The notes under the pieces were generated by a model, which was not told where the DNA came from, did no database searches, and saw only the letters and a program-made list of their open reading frames with translations. From assembly GCA_028289345.1 (NCBI GenBank), contig JANQQL010000025.1, positions 744,001-808,000 of the forward strand: 64,000 nt of DNA. Reading direction: 5' to 3'. This document shows positions 15,246 through 23,965 of this stretch, one piece after another (the stretch's first letter is position 1; every line of letters starts with the position of its first letter). The position numbers were made by a program, and so were the translations under genes. Origin of the DNA: Planctomycetota bacterium. GTDB taxonomy: Bacteria > Planctomycetota > B15-G4 > SIAN01.

Positions 15246-17609
15246 TTGAACCCCACCGCTCCCTCCCTCCAGCCAGCGTCGACGGAAGAACTGCCGGTCG
15301 CTCCTACCGTCGGTCACCGCCTCCCTGTCGCTCTTTGGACGGCGATGCTGGTGCTTGCAGGGCGGGTCGGGATGCAGTTCCTGATCGACCGAACGGTGGA
15401 GCGACTGCGTGGCGATCGGTTGTGGGAGCACTTGGTCGATCACGTGATGGCGGTCGCGACTCGCCCCGCCACCCTGTTCCTGATCCTATTTCTCGTGCTG
15501 GTGCCGCGTCGCCGTGGGGCCGTTGGTTGGCTTCGGTTCGTGGGCTGCGCCGCCTTCTGCCTGGTGTTGTTGTCGGGATGGCCGGACGGAGAGATCCAAT
15601 ATCGACCGGGTTGGTGGAGCATCAAGGGCCGACTCGGGTGGGGCGCGATCGGGGTCTTGACCGTGATCGTCAGTATGGTCGACCACTATTTGGCAGCCCC
15701 GCGACGTCTCCTTCGCTCCCAACTGGTCACTCGTTTCTCGTTGACTGCGCTGGCTTTGTTGGCGGGGGGCTTCTTTTTCTTGGGAGCGAGTCTCGTCGTC
15801 GATCACCGCCGAGTGGTCTTGGTGCGCGAGGTCACCCTGCCCGATCACGATCTGCTGCAACGATTCCAGCGGGACGAACTGCAAAAGACGGGAAACATCG
15901 AGGTCGGTTCGATCCTGGCCGGTCGCGGCGCCGAAGCCGGCGGGAGTCGTCCCAGCTTGATCGTGCCGCCGGGAGCTTCGGTGGAATTCGAAGTCCGTCC
16001 GGGCTCCCAGCATCATCTTCGCTTCGGGTACGGAGTGAATCTCGCAGCCAACCGAGGAAGCTTCGACAAGAAACTCAAGGTGACGTTCCTGGTGACGTTG
16101 GACGGGAAGCGCATCTTCCGGGACCGCTTGAGTCCTGCGGACGAGGGCGACCAGCGCTGGTTCGAAGAAGACCTACAGCTGGAGGATCGGTCCGGCGAAA
16201 CGGCGACGCTGTCGTTTGCCGTTGAAGCTTCCGATGATGCGGTGCCGGCTCTGCGGGCGGGGTTCAGTTTGCCGCGGATCGTCCACACACAGCGACTCCC
16301 TCGACAGCCCGCTTCGGGCCGGGATTGGAACCTGGTCGTCATCGTGCTCGACAGCCTGCGCCGCGATCACGTCGGTGCCTATGGCTATTCCCGAGACACG
16401 ACCCCGCAACTCGATCGATTCGCGGAGGAGTGCTTGGTCTACGACCAGGCGAACACCGTCGCGCCGTGGGCGAGGCCGTCGGTGGCGACCTTGATGACTG
16501 GCTTGTACCCGCCGTCTCATGGGGTGATTTCCAAGGAGCAGGGGTTCCTGTCCGACTCCCTGGTGACACTGGCAGAGGTTCTCCAGTCTCACGGCGTCAC
16601 CACGGCAGGATGGACTGCCAACCACCTTGTGTCTCGAAAGAAGAACTTTCACCAGGGCTTCGAGATCTGGCGCGAGTTCCCATTCCGCAGTGGCAAGCTG
16701 GTCAACCGTGAGTTCCTGGATTTCGTCGCTCGCTTCCGCGACTACCAGTTCTTCACCTACTTGCACTTTGCCGAGACTCGCGCGCCGTACTATCCGCCCG
16801 AGGGATTCCGAGGGAGATTCGGTAGCACCGATCTTTCGGTGAACGACGAACTGATGGAGCAAGCGACCGGAGAATCGACCGGGTCTCTGCTCCGCGACTG
16901 GTCCGCGCAAGATCGCCAACAGCTGATCGATCTGTACGACTCCGAGATCGCCGCCGCAGATGCCGAGGTGGGACGCTGCTTCAAGATCCTGAAGGACCAC
17001 GATTTGTGGAGCCGCACCATCGTGATCGTGACTTCCAGTCAGGGGCAGGAGTTCTTCGAGCACGGCGGACTGACCCACGGACGCACCCTGCACGGGGAGA
17101 GCTTGAACGTGCCATTGTTGGTTCGGGTCCCTCGTCAGGATCCAGGGCGCGTGACCGATCCTGTGGATGTCTCCCGGGTCGCGGCGACGGCGCTGACCGC
17201 CATGGGTTTCCCGCCAGGACGGTTCCGTTCCCTGCCTCTTCCCCCATGGGGGAAGGAGGGCACCCTCGCCTACGCGCATCTTTCGGGGAATGCGTTCTCC
17301 GAAGCTTCCGAGCAAGTGCAGTGGAGTGTCCAGGACGATGAGTGGAAGCTCATCTTGAGCGCCGACGGCGGCCAGCAGCTGTATGCCGTGGGCGACCGCT
17401 TGGAAGCCGAAGACCTTGCTGAGAGCCGTCCCCAAGTGGTGGAAAGCCTGGCCCGCCGCATCCGAGGTTGGTTGCAGGGTTGTGAGCGAAGTGCCGTGGA
17501 AGCTCCTCGGGAGCGTCAGGACTCCTTGCTCCGGCGCCGCGCGTTTCCAGTCGGCGAAGAGCCGGGCGAGCGACCCGAGGGTACCCGACGGTCTGCTGAC
17601 CGCGGCTGA
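15246..17609 (+). CDS. Membrane-anchored sulfatase-fold protein with lost catalytic residues
   Basis: 787 residues. The N-terminus holds about four to five membrane spans (30-180), then a beta-sandwich-like region (190-350), then an alkaline-phosphatase/sulfatase fold (361-750): IVLDSLRRDHVGAYGY, TPQLDRFAEE, APWARPSVATLMTGLYPPSHG. The position of the nucleophile (Cys, Ser or Thr in active members) is Ala 409. The TSDHGE metal and activation motif reads TSSQGQ at 596-601, and DPHxPY reads AETRAPY at 509-515. Three active-site elements are therefore changed, so it is probably a binding or structural pseudoenzyme. The start is a TTG with AGG seven bases upstream and is uncertain. It converges with the NYN gene. 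Confidence 0.85.
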   Translation: MNPTAPSLQPASTEELPVAPTVGHRLPVALWTAMLVLAGRVGMQFLIDRTVERLRGDRLWEHLVDHVMAVATRPATLFLILFLVLVPRRRGAVGWLRFVGCAAFCLVLLSGWPDGEIQYRPGWWSIKGRLGWGAIGVLTVIVSMVDHYLAAPRRLLRSQLVTRFSLTALALLAGGFFFLGASLVVDHRRVVLVREVTLPDHDLLQRFQRDELQKTGNIEVGSILAGRGAEAGGSRPSLIVPPGASVEFEVRPGSQHHLRFGYGVNLAANRGSFDKKLKVTFLVTLDGKRIFRDRLSPADEGDQRWFEEDLQLEDRSGETATLSFAVEASDDAVPALRAGFSLPRIVHTQRLPRQPASGRDWNLVVIVLDSLRRDHVGAYGYSRDTTPQLDRFAEECLVYDQANTVAPWARPSVATLMTGLYPPSHGVISKEQGFLSDSLVTLAEVLQSHGVTTAGWTANHLVSRKKNFHQGFEIWREFPFRSGKLVNREFLDFVARFRDYQFFTYLHFAETRAPYYPPEGFRGRFGSTDLSVNDELMEQATGESTGSLLRDWSAQDRQQLIDLYDSEIAAADAEVGRCFKILKDHDLWSRTIVIVTSSQGQEFFEHGGLTHGRTLHGESLNVPLLVRVPRQDPGRVTDPVDVSRVAATALTAMGFPPGRFRSLPLPPWGKEGTLAYAHLSGNAFSEASEQVQWSVQDDEWKLILSADGGQQLYAVGDRLEAEDLAESRPQVVESLARRIRGWLQGCERSAVEAPRERQDSLLRRRAFPVGEEPGERPEGTRRSADRG

Positions 17610-17654
17610 ATCGACCTCGGAGCTTGGATCGATTCGCCGCGGGCTTGGTCTTCC

Positions 17655-18452
17655 TTATTCGGCGCGGGCGGATCGATTGTTGCCGGAGTCCGCGTCCGAC
17701 TCCGTGATGATGTAGCTTCCGCTCCGTTGGTCGCGCTGCAGCCCAATCAACCCGGCTTTGCGCGCCGACTCCAACGCGGTGGAGAACGAACGGAAGCCGT
17801 AAGAGCGTTCGGTGAAGGAAGGGTCTTTGCGCTTGATCTGTTGCTTGACCATCGACCCCCAAATCACATCGTGGTTGTTGCGCATGAGTGCGTCGATCGC
17901 ATCCAGGAGCAGGTCGAAGATCTTGCCTTCCTTCGCCTTCATTCCCTTCACGCGAGCGCGAATGGGCTTCTTGGCATCCCGGATGATGTCGTCGTAGTAG
18001 ATGAACTCATCGCAAATGTTCACCAAGAGATCCGCGGTCGAGTTCTTGACTCCCAGGCCAATCACGTACTTGTCGTATTCGGAAAGCTTGGACACCAACG
18101 GCGTGAAGTCGCTGTCGCCGGTCAGCAAGGCGAACGTGTTGATATGGTCTCGGGTGTAGCAAAGGTCGAGGGCATCGACCACCATGCGAATGTCGGCGGA
18201 GTTCTTCCCGGAGATTCGCTTCTTCGGAATGTCGATCAGCTCGATGTTGGACTCGTGGAAGTTGTGCTTCTCGGTGCGGTAGCGAGTCCAGTCCGCATAG
18301 GCGCGCAGGAAGATCAGCTTCCCGGTTTCCACGAGACGATCCAACACCAGGTCGAGCCGAAACTTCTCGAACTTGGCCTGCTTCACTCCCAGGGCCAGGT
18401 TTTCGAAGTCGATGAAAACTGCCAGTCGTTGGTCGTCGGTGTCTTTCGCCAT
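17655..18452 (-). CDS. NYN-domain ribonuclease-like protein with LOTUS-type C-terminus
   Basis: 265 residues from an ATG at 18452, just after GGGGAGAGG. The NYN (PIN-like, LabA/DUF88) domain covers about 9-165: AVFIDFENLAL, KNSADIRMVVDAL and LLTGDSDFTPLV carry the conserved acidic residues that bind metal in this nuclease superfamily. Residues 180-250 look like an OST-HTH/LOTUS winged helix (GKIFDLLLDAIDAL, VKQQIKRKDPSFTERSYGFRSF), an RNA-binding module often joined to NYN. The likely role is RNA processing or turnover; the target is unknown. No partner gene is adjacent. Confidence 0.9.
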   Translation of the reverse strand: MAKDTDDQRLAVFIDFENLALGVKQAKFEKFRLDLVLDRLVETGKLIFLRAYADWTRYRTEKHNFHESNIELIDIPKKRISGKNSADIRMVVDALDLCYTRDHINTFALLTGDSDFTPLVSKLSEYDKYVIGLGVKNSTADLLVNICDEFIYYDDIIRDAKKPIRARVKGMKAKEGKIFDLLLDAIDALMRNNHDVIWGSMVKQQIKRKDPSFTERSYGFRSFSTALESARKAGLIGLQRDQRSGSYIITESDADSGNNRSARAE

Positions 18453-18670
18453 CCTCTCCCCGCGTTTCTCTCTCTTCGCTGTGCTGCGCTGGAACCAGCG
18501 ATTTCCCCGCTGCTCGTTTTCGGATTCCCGGCGACCCCTCCCGAATCGACACGGTCCGACGGGTCGCTCGATGGGGGACTGCCGCAGAGCGGCGGTCCGT
18601 GGCCTTCCGATCGTGGCCTGCGAGTTGACCCTCGCGAAGGGATTGTAGAACGAGCCGCGAAAAAGGGAGC

Positions 18671-18700
18671 GGGCCGATCCGGCCGCCACCGGATCGGCCC
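18671..18700 (-). terminator. Terminator-like hairpin, minus strand
   Basis: GGGCCGATCCGG and its exact complement form a 12-bp stem with a 6-nt loop. On the minus strand it is followed by GCTCCC and five Ts. It lies about 220 nt upstream of the NYN start, so it would end a transcript that begins further right. Confidence 0.5.
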
Positions 18701-18728
18701 ACCAGCACTGATGGGAGGGGTTGGGACT

Positions 18729-18787
18729 CCGCGGTGACCCTCGGGAGGGGGGGGGAGGAGACTCAGAGTCACCGCGGCGCTTTTTTT
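18729..18787 (+). terminator. Intrinsic-type terminator, plus strand
   Basis: CCGCGGTGA (18729-18737) and TCACCGCGG (18769-18777) form a 9-bp stem over a 31-nt purine-rich loop, followed by CGC and seven Ts (18781-18787). No plus-strand gene reads into it: the nearest upstream plus gene ends at 17609 and converges with NYN. Confidence 0.5.
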
Positions 18788-19305
18788 GGTTTCGTGTCCT
18801 CTTGGATCAGATCCAGAAGGACGGTGCTGCTTGCGGAAGTCCTCAGGCGTGCCCGAGGATGGTCAGTTTCCGATAGGCGTTGGCTCCGTTTCCAGTGAAC
18901 CCGGCGGCTGCTTTCGGCCCCGCGGCCGTTGGCGTTTGCCGCCTTGCGCAAACCATGTATCGACGAAGGTTCCGAGATCGGGGGCTGGTGGGATCTGGGC
19001 GCGGATCGCCGCTCCGTTGGCGCAACCGGGAATCCGATTCCTGATTCATAAGCCTCTGTCATGAAATGACTTATGTGGGCAGCGTTCGGCTTTGGGGGCC
19101 AGTCTGTACAATCTGGATCGATTCGAAGAACTGTCGAGAAACCGGAGAATTCTCGAGATTCCGTTCAAGTGCCCCTCGAATTCAAGCTCTCTGGCGGTCA
19201 TCGGGGCCCCCCTTCCTGCCTGAACCAGTCGAGGGTCGGTCCTGGTAAAACGGGAACCGCGGGGGGAATGCCGCCGCGAAGGAACTGGATCGGGGCAAGA
19301 ACTGC

Positions 19306-19539
19306 ATGGCGTTTCACAGCGAAATGATTCCGGTAATCGCCATTGTGATGGGGATCGCAGGTTTGGCTCTCCCCACCACGGTTTTCGGGGTTGCGAAGAA
19401 ATGGGCCGAAGGTCAGCCAGACCTGGCGGGGCCGGCCCTCGGCGGTGCGGTCGCCATCTCGCTGATCAGCATTCTCAGCGGCGCCCTCATCATCTTGGTG
19501 TGTCTGGGATGGCTCCCGTCTCCGCGCGACTTCATGTGA
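19306..19539 (+). CDS. Small two-span membrane protein, hypothetical
   Basis: 77 residues with two hydrophobic helices, MIPVIAIVMGIAGLALP (7-23) and GGAVAISLISILSGALIILV (46-65), joined by a short polar loop (FGVAKKWAEGQPDLAGP). The pattern of spans argues for a real gene, but no clear Shine-Dalgarno sequence precedes the ATG and I do not recognise the family. It stands alone upstream of the initiator tRNA. Confidence 0.4.
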   Translation: MAFHSEMIPVIAIVMGIAGLALPTTVFGVAKKWAEGQPDLAGPALGGAVAISLISILSGALIILVCLGWLPSPRDFM

Positions 19540-19786
19540 ACCCCGACTCTCGCGGGTCGAGCGGATGATCAGTTCCACCGCTTCGTCGAGTCTCGCGATG
19601 AGTCACGGGATCTGACCCAACCGGGGACCACGGACTTTTCCTCGCAACCCGTTGGATGTCCTCTTCTGCTGGCGGTTCGTCGATGGGGCTCCGCGACTGA
19701 TTGGGTTGAAACTTCGTCCAAGGAACTTCGGGACCAGACTTGAGTTGGACCTGATGCCGGCCTAACCTTTGCCGCCTTCAATCGGT

Positions 19787-19862
19787 CGCGGGGTGGAGCA
19801 GCTGGCAGCTCGTCGGGCTCATAACCCGGAGGTCGCAGGTTCGAGTCCTGCCCCCGCTACCA
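19787..19862 (+). tRNA. Initiator tRNA-fMet, anticodon CAT
   Basis: A 76-nt cloverleaf with an encoded CCA. Anticodon loop CTCATAA sits on a stem with three consecutive G-C pairs (GGG/CCC), the mark of bacterial initiator tRNA. The T arm is GCAGG-TTCGAGT-CCTGC. The acceptor stem pairs from position 2 to 7; positions 1 and 72 are C and T, so the first pair is open, as initiators require, but with U72 where C1-A72 is usual. Confidence 0.95.
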
Positions 19863-20183
19863 ATCTCTCCCTGGTCTTGCAGGGATCGAGTCCGCGCCAG
19901 ATTCCGGCCATACACCCGGTTTGCCGATCGCTGGCGTTCATTCATGTCAGCGGTGTGACCTGGCCGCGTCTCTTCGGAATTGGTCGCTGTCCATGAGCCG
20001 CTTGGCGAATCCCATGGCTTTGGCGGCATGGACGTGTGCTGGTCTGAACGCGGAACATGGGCCTCGATCGCATTGGGTGCTTCCCGGTCGCAAGGCTTCG
20101 GCCGACACGTGCCGCCTGCCCTTGGCGAGCCCTTCGAGCGATTCCGATGAGGTCGCTCCGGCGGTCCGGTGAGCCGGTTGGGT
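19863..20183. other. Intergenic region, 321 nt, nothing recognised
   Basis: It lies between the initiator tRNA and the stop of the sucrose-phosphatase-like gene. I see no gene, second tRNA or clear terminator. Overlapping open frames on the minus strand have no family signal. Confidence 0.4.
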
Positions 20184-20912
20184 TCAAACTCGCGGAATTG
20201 CGCCGTAGTGTCGGAGTCCTTCGAGAAGCCCAGCGGCGCGCGGCTGCTCGGCCCGAAACACGGTCGGAGCGACGCGATCGAGAAGCTCCTGCCGAGCATT
20301 CCCCACGACAATGCCTCGCTCGACATGCTCGAATAGGTCGAGGTCGTTGGCGGAGTCTCCGGCGACCAACAAACGCGAGTCAGGAACCCCCAGCTCTTTC
20401 GCCAAGGCGACCGACGCTCGGCCCTTGCCTGCCATGGGAGGAATCACGTCGAAGTCGCTTTCTCCAGAAGCGATGACTCGGCAAGCAAAGGGGAGTTCGG
20501 TGAGAGCCTGTCGAGCTCTGGACTGTTGTTCGCGTGGAACGGCAAAGCTCGCTTTGAACGGCGTCTGGAACTCTGCAGAGTGAGCTTGCCACCCTTGGCC
20601 TTCGAGCGCCGACCAAACCAGCTCTCGTCGAAACTCGGCGAACTGCGCCTGCCAGGCTTTCCAGGGATCGCCGCCAATCTCGATCTCGGTGCCGAGGGCG
20701 CCGACAATGGCGGAAACAGGCAGCGTTTCTTGCAAACCGTCCAACGTGGCCTGGACGCTTGCCACCGGCCGACTGGAGTTCAGAGCCATGAGAACCGGAG
20801 GCTGGCTTTCACCGAGAGCCTTGGTCAGCTCGGCGACGGGAGAGGCGTCTCCGAGCAACGTGTCGTCCACGTCGCTGACGAGTAACCACGGTTGCGTTGG
20901 CGGTGCTGGCAA
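20184..20912 (-). CDS. HAD-family sucrose-6-phosphate phosphatase-like enzyme
   Basis: 242 residues, close to the usual size of cyanobacterial-type sucrose phosphatases. HAD motif I is WLLVSDVDDTLLGD (Asp 14 and Asp 16), motif II is ALNSSRP, and motifs III/IV are AGKGRASVALAKELGV and LVAGDSANDLDLF, followed by GIVVGNA. The NSSRP and VVGNA phrases are typical of sucrose-phosphate and mannosyl-3-phosphoglycerate phosphatases. It would release sucrose from sucrose-6-phosphate or act on a related compatible-solute phosphate. The start is TTG; its Shine-Dalgarno sequence is weak. It lies 9 bases after the preceding minus-strand gene, but no sucrose-phosphate synthase is in view. Confidence 0.82.
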   Translation of the reverse strand: MPAPPTQPWLLVSDVDDTLLGDASPVAELTKALGESQPPVLMALNSSRPVASVQATLDGLQETLPVSAIVGALGTEIEIGGDPWKAWQAQFAEFRRELVWSALEGQGWQAHSAEFQTPFKASFAVPREQQSRARQALTELPFACRVIASGESDFDVIPPMAGKGRASVALAKELGVPDSRLLVAGDSANDLDLFEHVERGIVVGNARQELLDRVAPTVFRAEQPRAAGLLEGLRHYGAIPRV

Positions 20913-20921
20913 AGCCTGAGC

Positions 20922-21782
20922 TCACGGCTTTCGAAAATCGAAGAGCGCGTGGCTCTCCCCTGCCTCGGCCATGATCTGCCGCTCGTGGGCATTCCCCTGC
21001 GCATCGCGCAAGATCACTCGACATTTCCCCGGAGGGAGCAAATGGACTCCCGCGGAGGAACCCGTGACGGGAAAGCAAAGAGAGGGGTGGTGGATGGAGT
21101 ATTTGCCATCGCTCATCCCGAGAATCTGAACTCTCAACCGCGATGCCGCCTGCAGGGTCATTGGTGGAATCGGGTCTTCGGGAAGGCGACAGCTGGCAGC
21201 CACAGCGATCCGCTCATCAAGGGTGGCGACGACAATGTCGTAGTTTCCGGGAGGAATCGCGGTCAACTCGAAGGTTCCGTCCGGATTCAAAGAGGTCGCA
21301 TGGGACTCTTGCGTCACGCAATGAACGGCCAGGACCCCGCCTTGGGCCCCCGCTTCGACCAACGTCCCGCGAACGTCGCCGGGAGCTCGTGTCGCGAGGG
21401 AGGAACGAGGCGGAAGCCGTGGTGGGGGCTGGGTGATGGCCGGTGGTTGCTCGGGCTTCGACTCGAGAGCCGCGGCCAAGGCAGCGGTTTCTTCTGATTC
21501 TGCAGGAGCGGAGGCTGCTGCCAGAGAAGGGTCTTCGGACGGCGGGAGCGAGATGGTGGATTCCGACTTCGCAAGCGGCGGTGCAATCGGCGACGCTTTG
21601 ACCATTGCCGGTTGCTCGACCCGTTGTGGCTGAACTGAGGCCGCCGCGGTTTCCTCGCGAGGAGCGGGCCAAAACATCCATCCCAAGAGCAGGGCCAAGG
21701 CAAGCAGTGCAACCGCGGGTGCGATGTACGGCTTCGGGCCCTCTGAATCCCCGACCATTGCTCCCGTTCTCCCTCCCAACAT
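20922..21782 (-). CDS. Single-span membrane protein with a carboxypeptidase-regulatory-like domain
   Basis: 286 residues. An N-terminal span (PAVALLALALLLGWMFW) is followed by a long Ala/Pro/Glu-rich linker (about 40-125) and a beta-rich C-terminus. The region GDVRGTLVEAGAQGGVLAVH...LNPDGTFELTAIPPGNYDIVVA is a carboxypeptidase-regulatory or CNA-B-like fold, a common outer-surface module. A second beta module follows (LRVQILGMSDG, HLLPPGKCRVILRDAQGN). I chose the ATG at 21782; a second ATG at 21758 and a TTG at 21791 are also possible. It sits 9 bases upstream of the phosphatase gene on the same strand and is probably co-transcribed with it. Confidence 0.7.
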   Translation of the reverse strand: MLGGRTGAMVGDSEGPKPYIAPAVALLALALLLGWMFWPAPREETAAASVQPQRVEQPAMVKASPIAPPLAKSESTISLPPSEDPSLAAASAPAESEETAALAAALESKPEQPPAITQPPPRLPPRSSLATRAPGDVRGTLVEAGAQGGVLAVHCVTQESHATSLNPDGTFELTAIPPGNYDIVVATLDERIAVAASCRLPEDPIPPMTLQAASRLRVQILGMSDGKYSIHHPSLCFPVTGSSAGVHLLPPGKCRVILRDAQGNAHERQIMAEAGESHALFDFRKP

Positions 21783-21797
21783 TCTTTCCAATCCCAG

Positions 21798-22257
21798 GGG
21801 AGAAGAGCATAGCGGTGGCCTGGCGTCTTTCGAATCCGGAGCTGGCTGGAATCACGAGCGGTCCGGGCAACAGTCCTTGCTGGGTTCGCGCGGCGAGTTC
21901 TAACGCGAGCGCGGTGATCAGCGGCAACTCGCGCACCACCGTGACTCCGTGATCCAAAAGGTAAGGCAGGCGCTTGTGAGGCTCGGGGCCTCGTCGGATG
22001 AGAACGACTCAGGCGTCACGCTCATCTGAATATGGGTGTGAGGATCCTCAGGCCGGGCACGACGGACTTGCCGTCGAGTTGCTTGGTCACTGCCGGCTCT
22101 GGGATGAGTCGTTCACTGGTACTTTCGAGCGGGCTCCCTTGAACGATCAGGTTGACGTTCTCGAGAACCGAGCCATTGCGAACATCAACCACGTGCGCGC
22201 CGCACAACGCCAATGGTGCGTCGGCCTCGCGACGAAAGCGCCAAGACGGTCGAACAG
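21798..22257 (-). pseudogene. Decayed amidohydrolase, 5' part only
   Basis: Two fragments in different frames match the start of membrane-associated amidohydrolases of the imidazolonepropionase/prolidase type. The first (22022-22213 and some codons upstream) reads LCGAHVVDVRNGSVLENV then LDGKSVVPGL, where the metal-binding HxH should follow, and ends in a stop. The second, shifted by one frame and with a stop, resumes as HPYSDERDA, then LPYLLDHGVTVVRELP and LELAARTQQGLLPGP, the strand-turn that follows the HxH in this family. The homology ends near 21800, where the next gene starts. The gene is disabled by a frameshift, a stop and loss of its 3' three-quarters. Confidence 0.75.
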
Positions 22258-23965
22258 GTCTTGTGTTCGAGGCGGTGCAAACAAGAGGTGATTAAAGCCG
22301 TGGCAATCCCGTCAAGTTCCTTTCGCCGAGCGCCCATCCCCAGGGTCCGTCGATTTTCGAGTCACTAGGGGATGAGGAGTTTCGTGAGTTGACCGCCATT
22401 CTCAAACACAATGCGAACGTTCGCCTTTTGTCAGGGAGAGACAGCAATGACGAAGCAGCCAGGATGCCTTTTGAGGGCAGACGCGATCGAGGCGTTGCGG
22501 ATTCAGCGCGGATTCTGAGATCGGATAAGGCGCTTCTGCCGGCATTGGTGGACTAGCAATTCGCCGGGAAGGTCCGAAAAATGGGGAAACGCGGCGAATG
22601 TGCTAGTTGCGAACTCATTCAAAAAATATGTTCGGAATCCAATCTCAAAAACGCCAGAAAACACCTGCTTCCACTTGTTGCAGGCCTTGTATTTCGTTCT
22701 GTTCGCCTTAGATTAACCCCGCTTCTGGACGGAAGAGGCGAGGTGGAATGACCATCACGGTTTGACGAAGCCCCGCACCGCAACCGCCGCCAGGCGTGCC
22801 GAGGATCGACGCTTTGCTCAGTGTTTTTCTCTCGGCGTCGATTTCGCAGAGTCGATTCGCTCCACGTTCGGCCTGACACGAACCGCGGTAGCACCGTCGA
22901 AGAAGCACACTATAAGTAGTGCCCCTTGGGGAAAGCCCTCGGGGGGAAGTAGGACAGCCGGGATGGACAGCATGAGAACAAGTCGCCAGGCCGTGGCAGC
23001 CGGTTCGCCGGGAACAGCCCAGTCGGCCTATCCGCAAGTCGCGGATCGCGCGTTGCTCGTTCGGTGTTCCCCGGTCTGCTCTTCCAGCAACATGATTTCC
23101 TCGCGTGACGTTGAAAGGCCGATCGCGTTTGCAGTACCGGGAGAACGAAGGCACGCTTGTTTGGTCTCCGATCTTCTCTGTTAGTTCACCGAAGGAAGAC
23201 CATAATTTCAGGAGATGGGTTGCGCGAAGTTGGGAATGGGTGCTATCTCCGTGTTTGTCGAGCGGCGGCCAAAGACCGCTGACGAGACACCGCTCTCAAG
23301 CGGGAACAGCTCACGAGAGCACGCCAGAACGCTTCGGCGACGCACGACTGACTGAAAGAAACTACGGCGTTCTACGGAACCCTTGGGAAAGCCTTGGTCG
23401 GGGGATCAAGAGCTTGGGAACCGCGACCGACCGACAACATCCGGGAAACAACACAGCTTGACGACGAAGTGAGTCGCGATGGGGAAGCCGCTGCCGGCGA
23501 AACGGTCTTCGAGACCAAGGACCGGAGTGGAAGAAGGTCCTCAAGAGCTCGCTCTCGATTCGACTGCACGGAAATCAAACCCGTCGACAGAACCGAAGAG
23601 TTCGCAAGCTCGAGACTCCGTGGAAGCTGACGGGAAGAACAAAACGATCTGCGGCGACGCAGAAATAATTGGAAGAAAACTGAAACGGGAAACAGGCGTC
23701 GCTGTTCAAGACAGAAGGTTGTCCAACACAGCGATGCATCAAGAAGTACGCAGCACCAATCAGCAACATCGATGAAGGAAGTTGCAGCAACGAAGTTTCA
23801 AAGATGCGTTCAGGAACTGGGAAGTGGACCATGCGGTGGAGGATTTGGAACACTTTGTTAGGTGGTGCCATCCCCGGCAGACCATGGCCCGGGTCCGCCC
23901 CAACTTCTTCAGTTCATTTGGGTTTCGTTCACCTTGTTCCGAATTCGCCAACAGGGGAGTAAAGA
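22258..23965. other. Gene desert of about 1.7 kb upstream of a strongly biased secreted-protein gene
   Basis: No frame on either strand has a convincing start, codon bias or family match. Base composition is lower in GC than in the flanks, especially 22600-22700 and 23600-23960. An 86-codon frame without a start (22296-22553) reads IFESLGDEEFRELTAIL and may be a remnant. The last 200 nt must carry the leader and promoter of the gene at 23966. I see no tRNA, IS end or direct repeat. Confidence 0.45.

Larger units (their letters stand above)
18453..19305. other. Noncoding interval of about 850 nt with two terminator hairpins
   Basis: No frame here has a convincing protein; a 97-codon minus-strand frame (18769-19062) is low-complexity Ser/Arg-rich and looks like chance. 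The interval holds the NYN promoter, a minus-strand hairpin (18671-18700) and a plus-strand hairpin with a T-run (18729-18787). Since no protein gene needs either one, a small RNA may be encoded here. I recognise no tmRNA, RNase P, SRP or 6S signature. Confidence 0.4.

Noticed and set aside
15206..16225. Long plus-strand frame of 339 codons over the sulfatase-fold gene
   Set aside because: It is a frame-shifted shadow with Arg/Gly-rich composition; the 787-codon frame carries the family motifs.
18769..19062. 97-codon minus-strand frame in the noncoding interval
   Set aside because: Ser/Arg-rich with no family signal and no ribosome-binding site; it crosses a terminator hairpin.
20922..21957. 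246-codon minus-strand frame starting MDHGVTVVRELP
   Set aside because: Its start belongs to the amidohydrolase remnant and its later part is a shadow of the membrane protein gene, so it is not one intact gene.
22708..23184. Overlapping open frames of 140-148 codons on both strands in the desert
   Set aside because: Neither frame has domain motifs or coding-like codon choice, and they overlap antiparallel; a chance result of GC-rich DNA.
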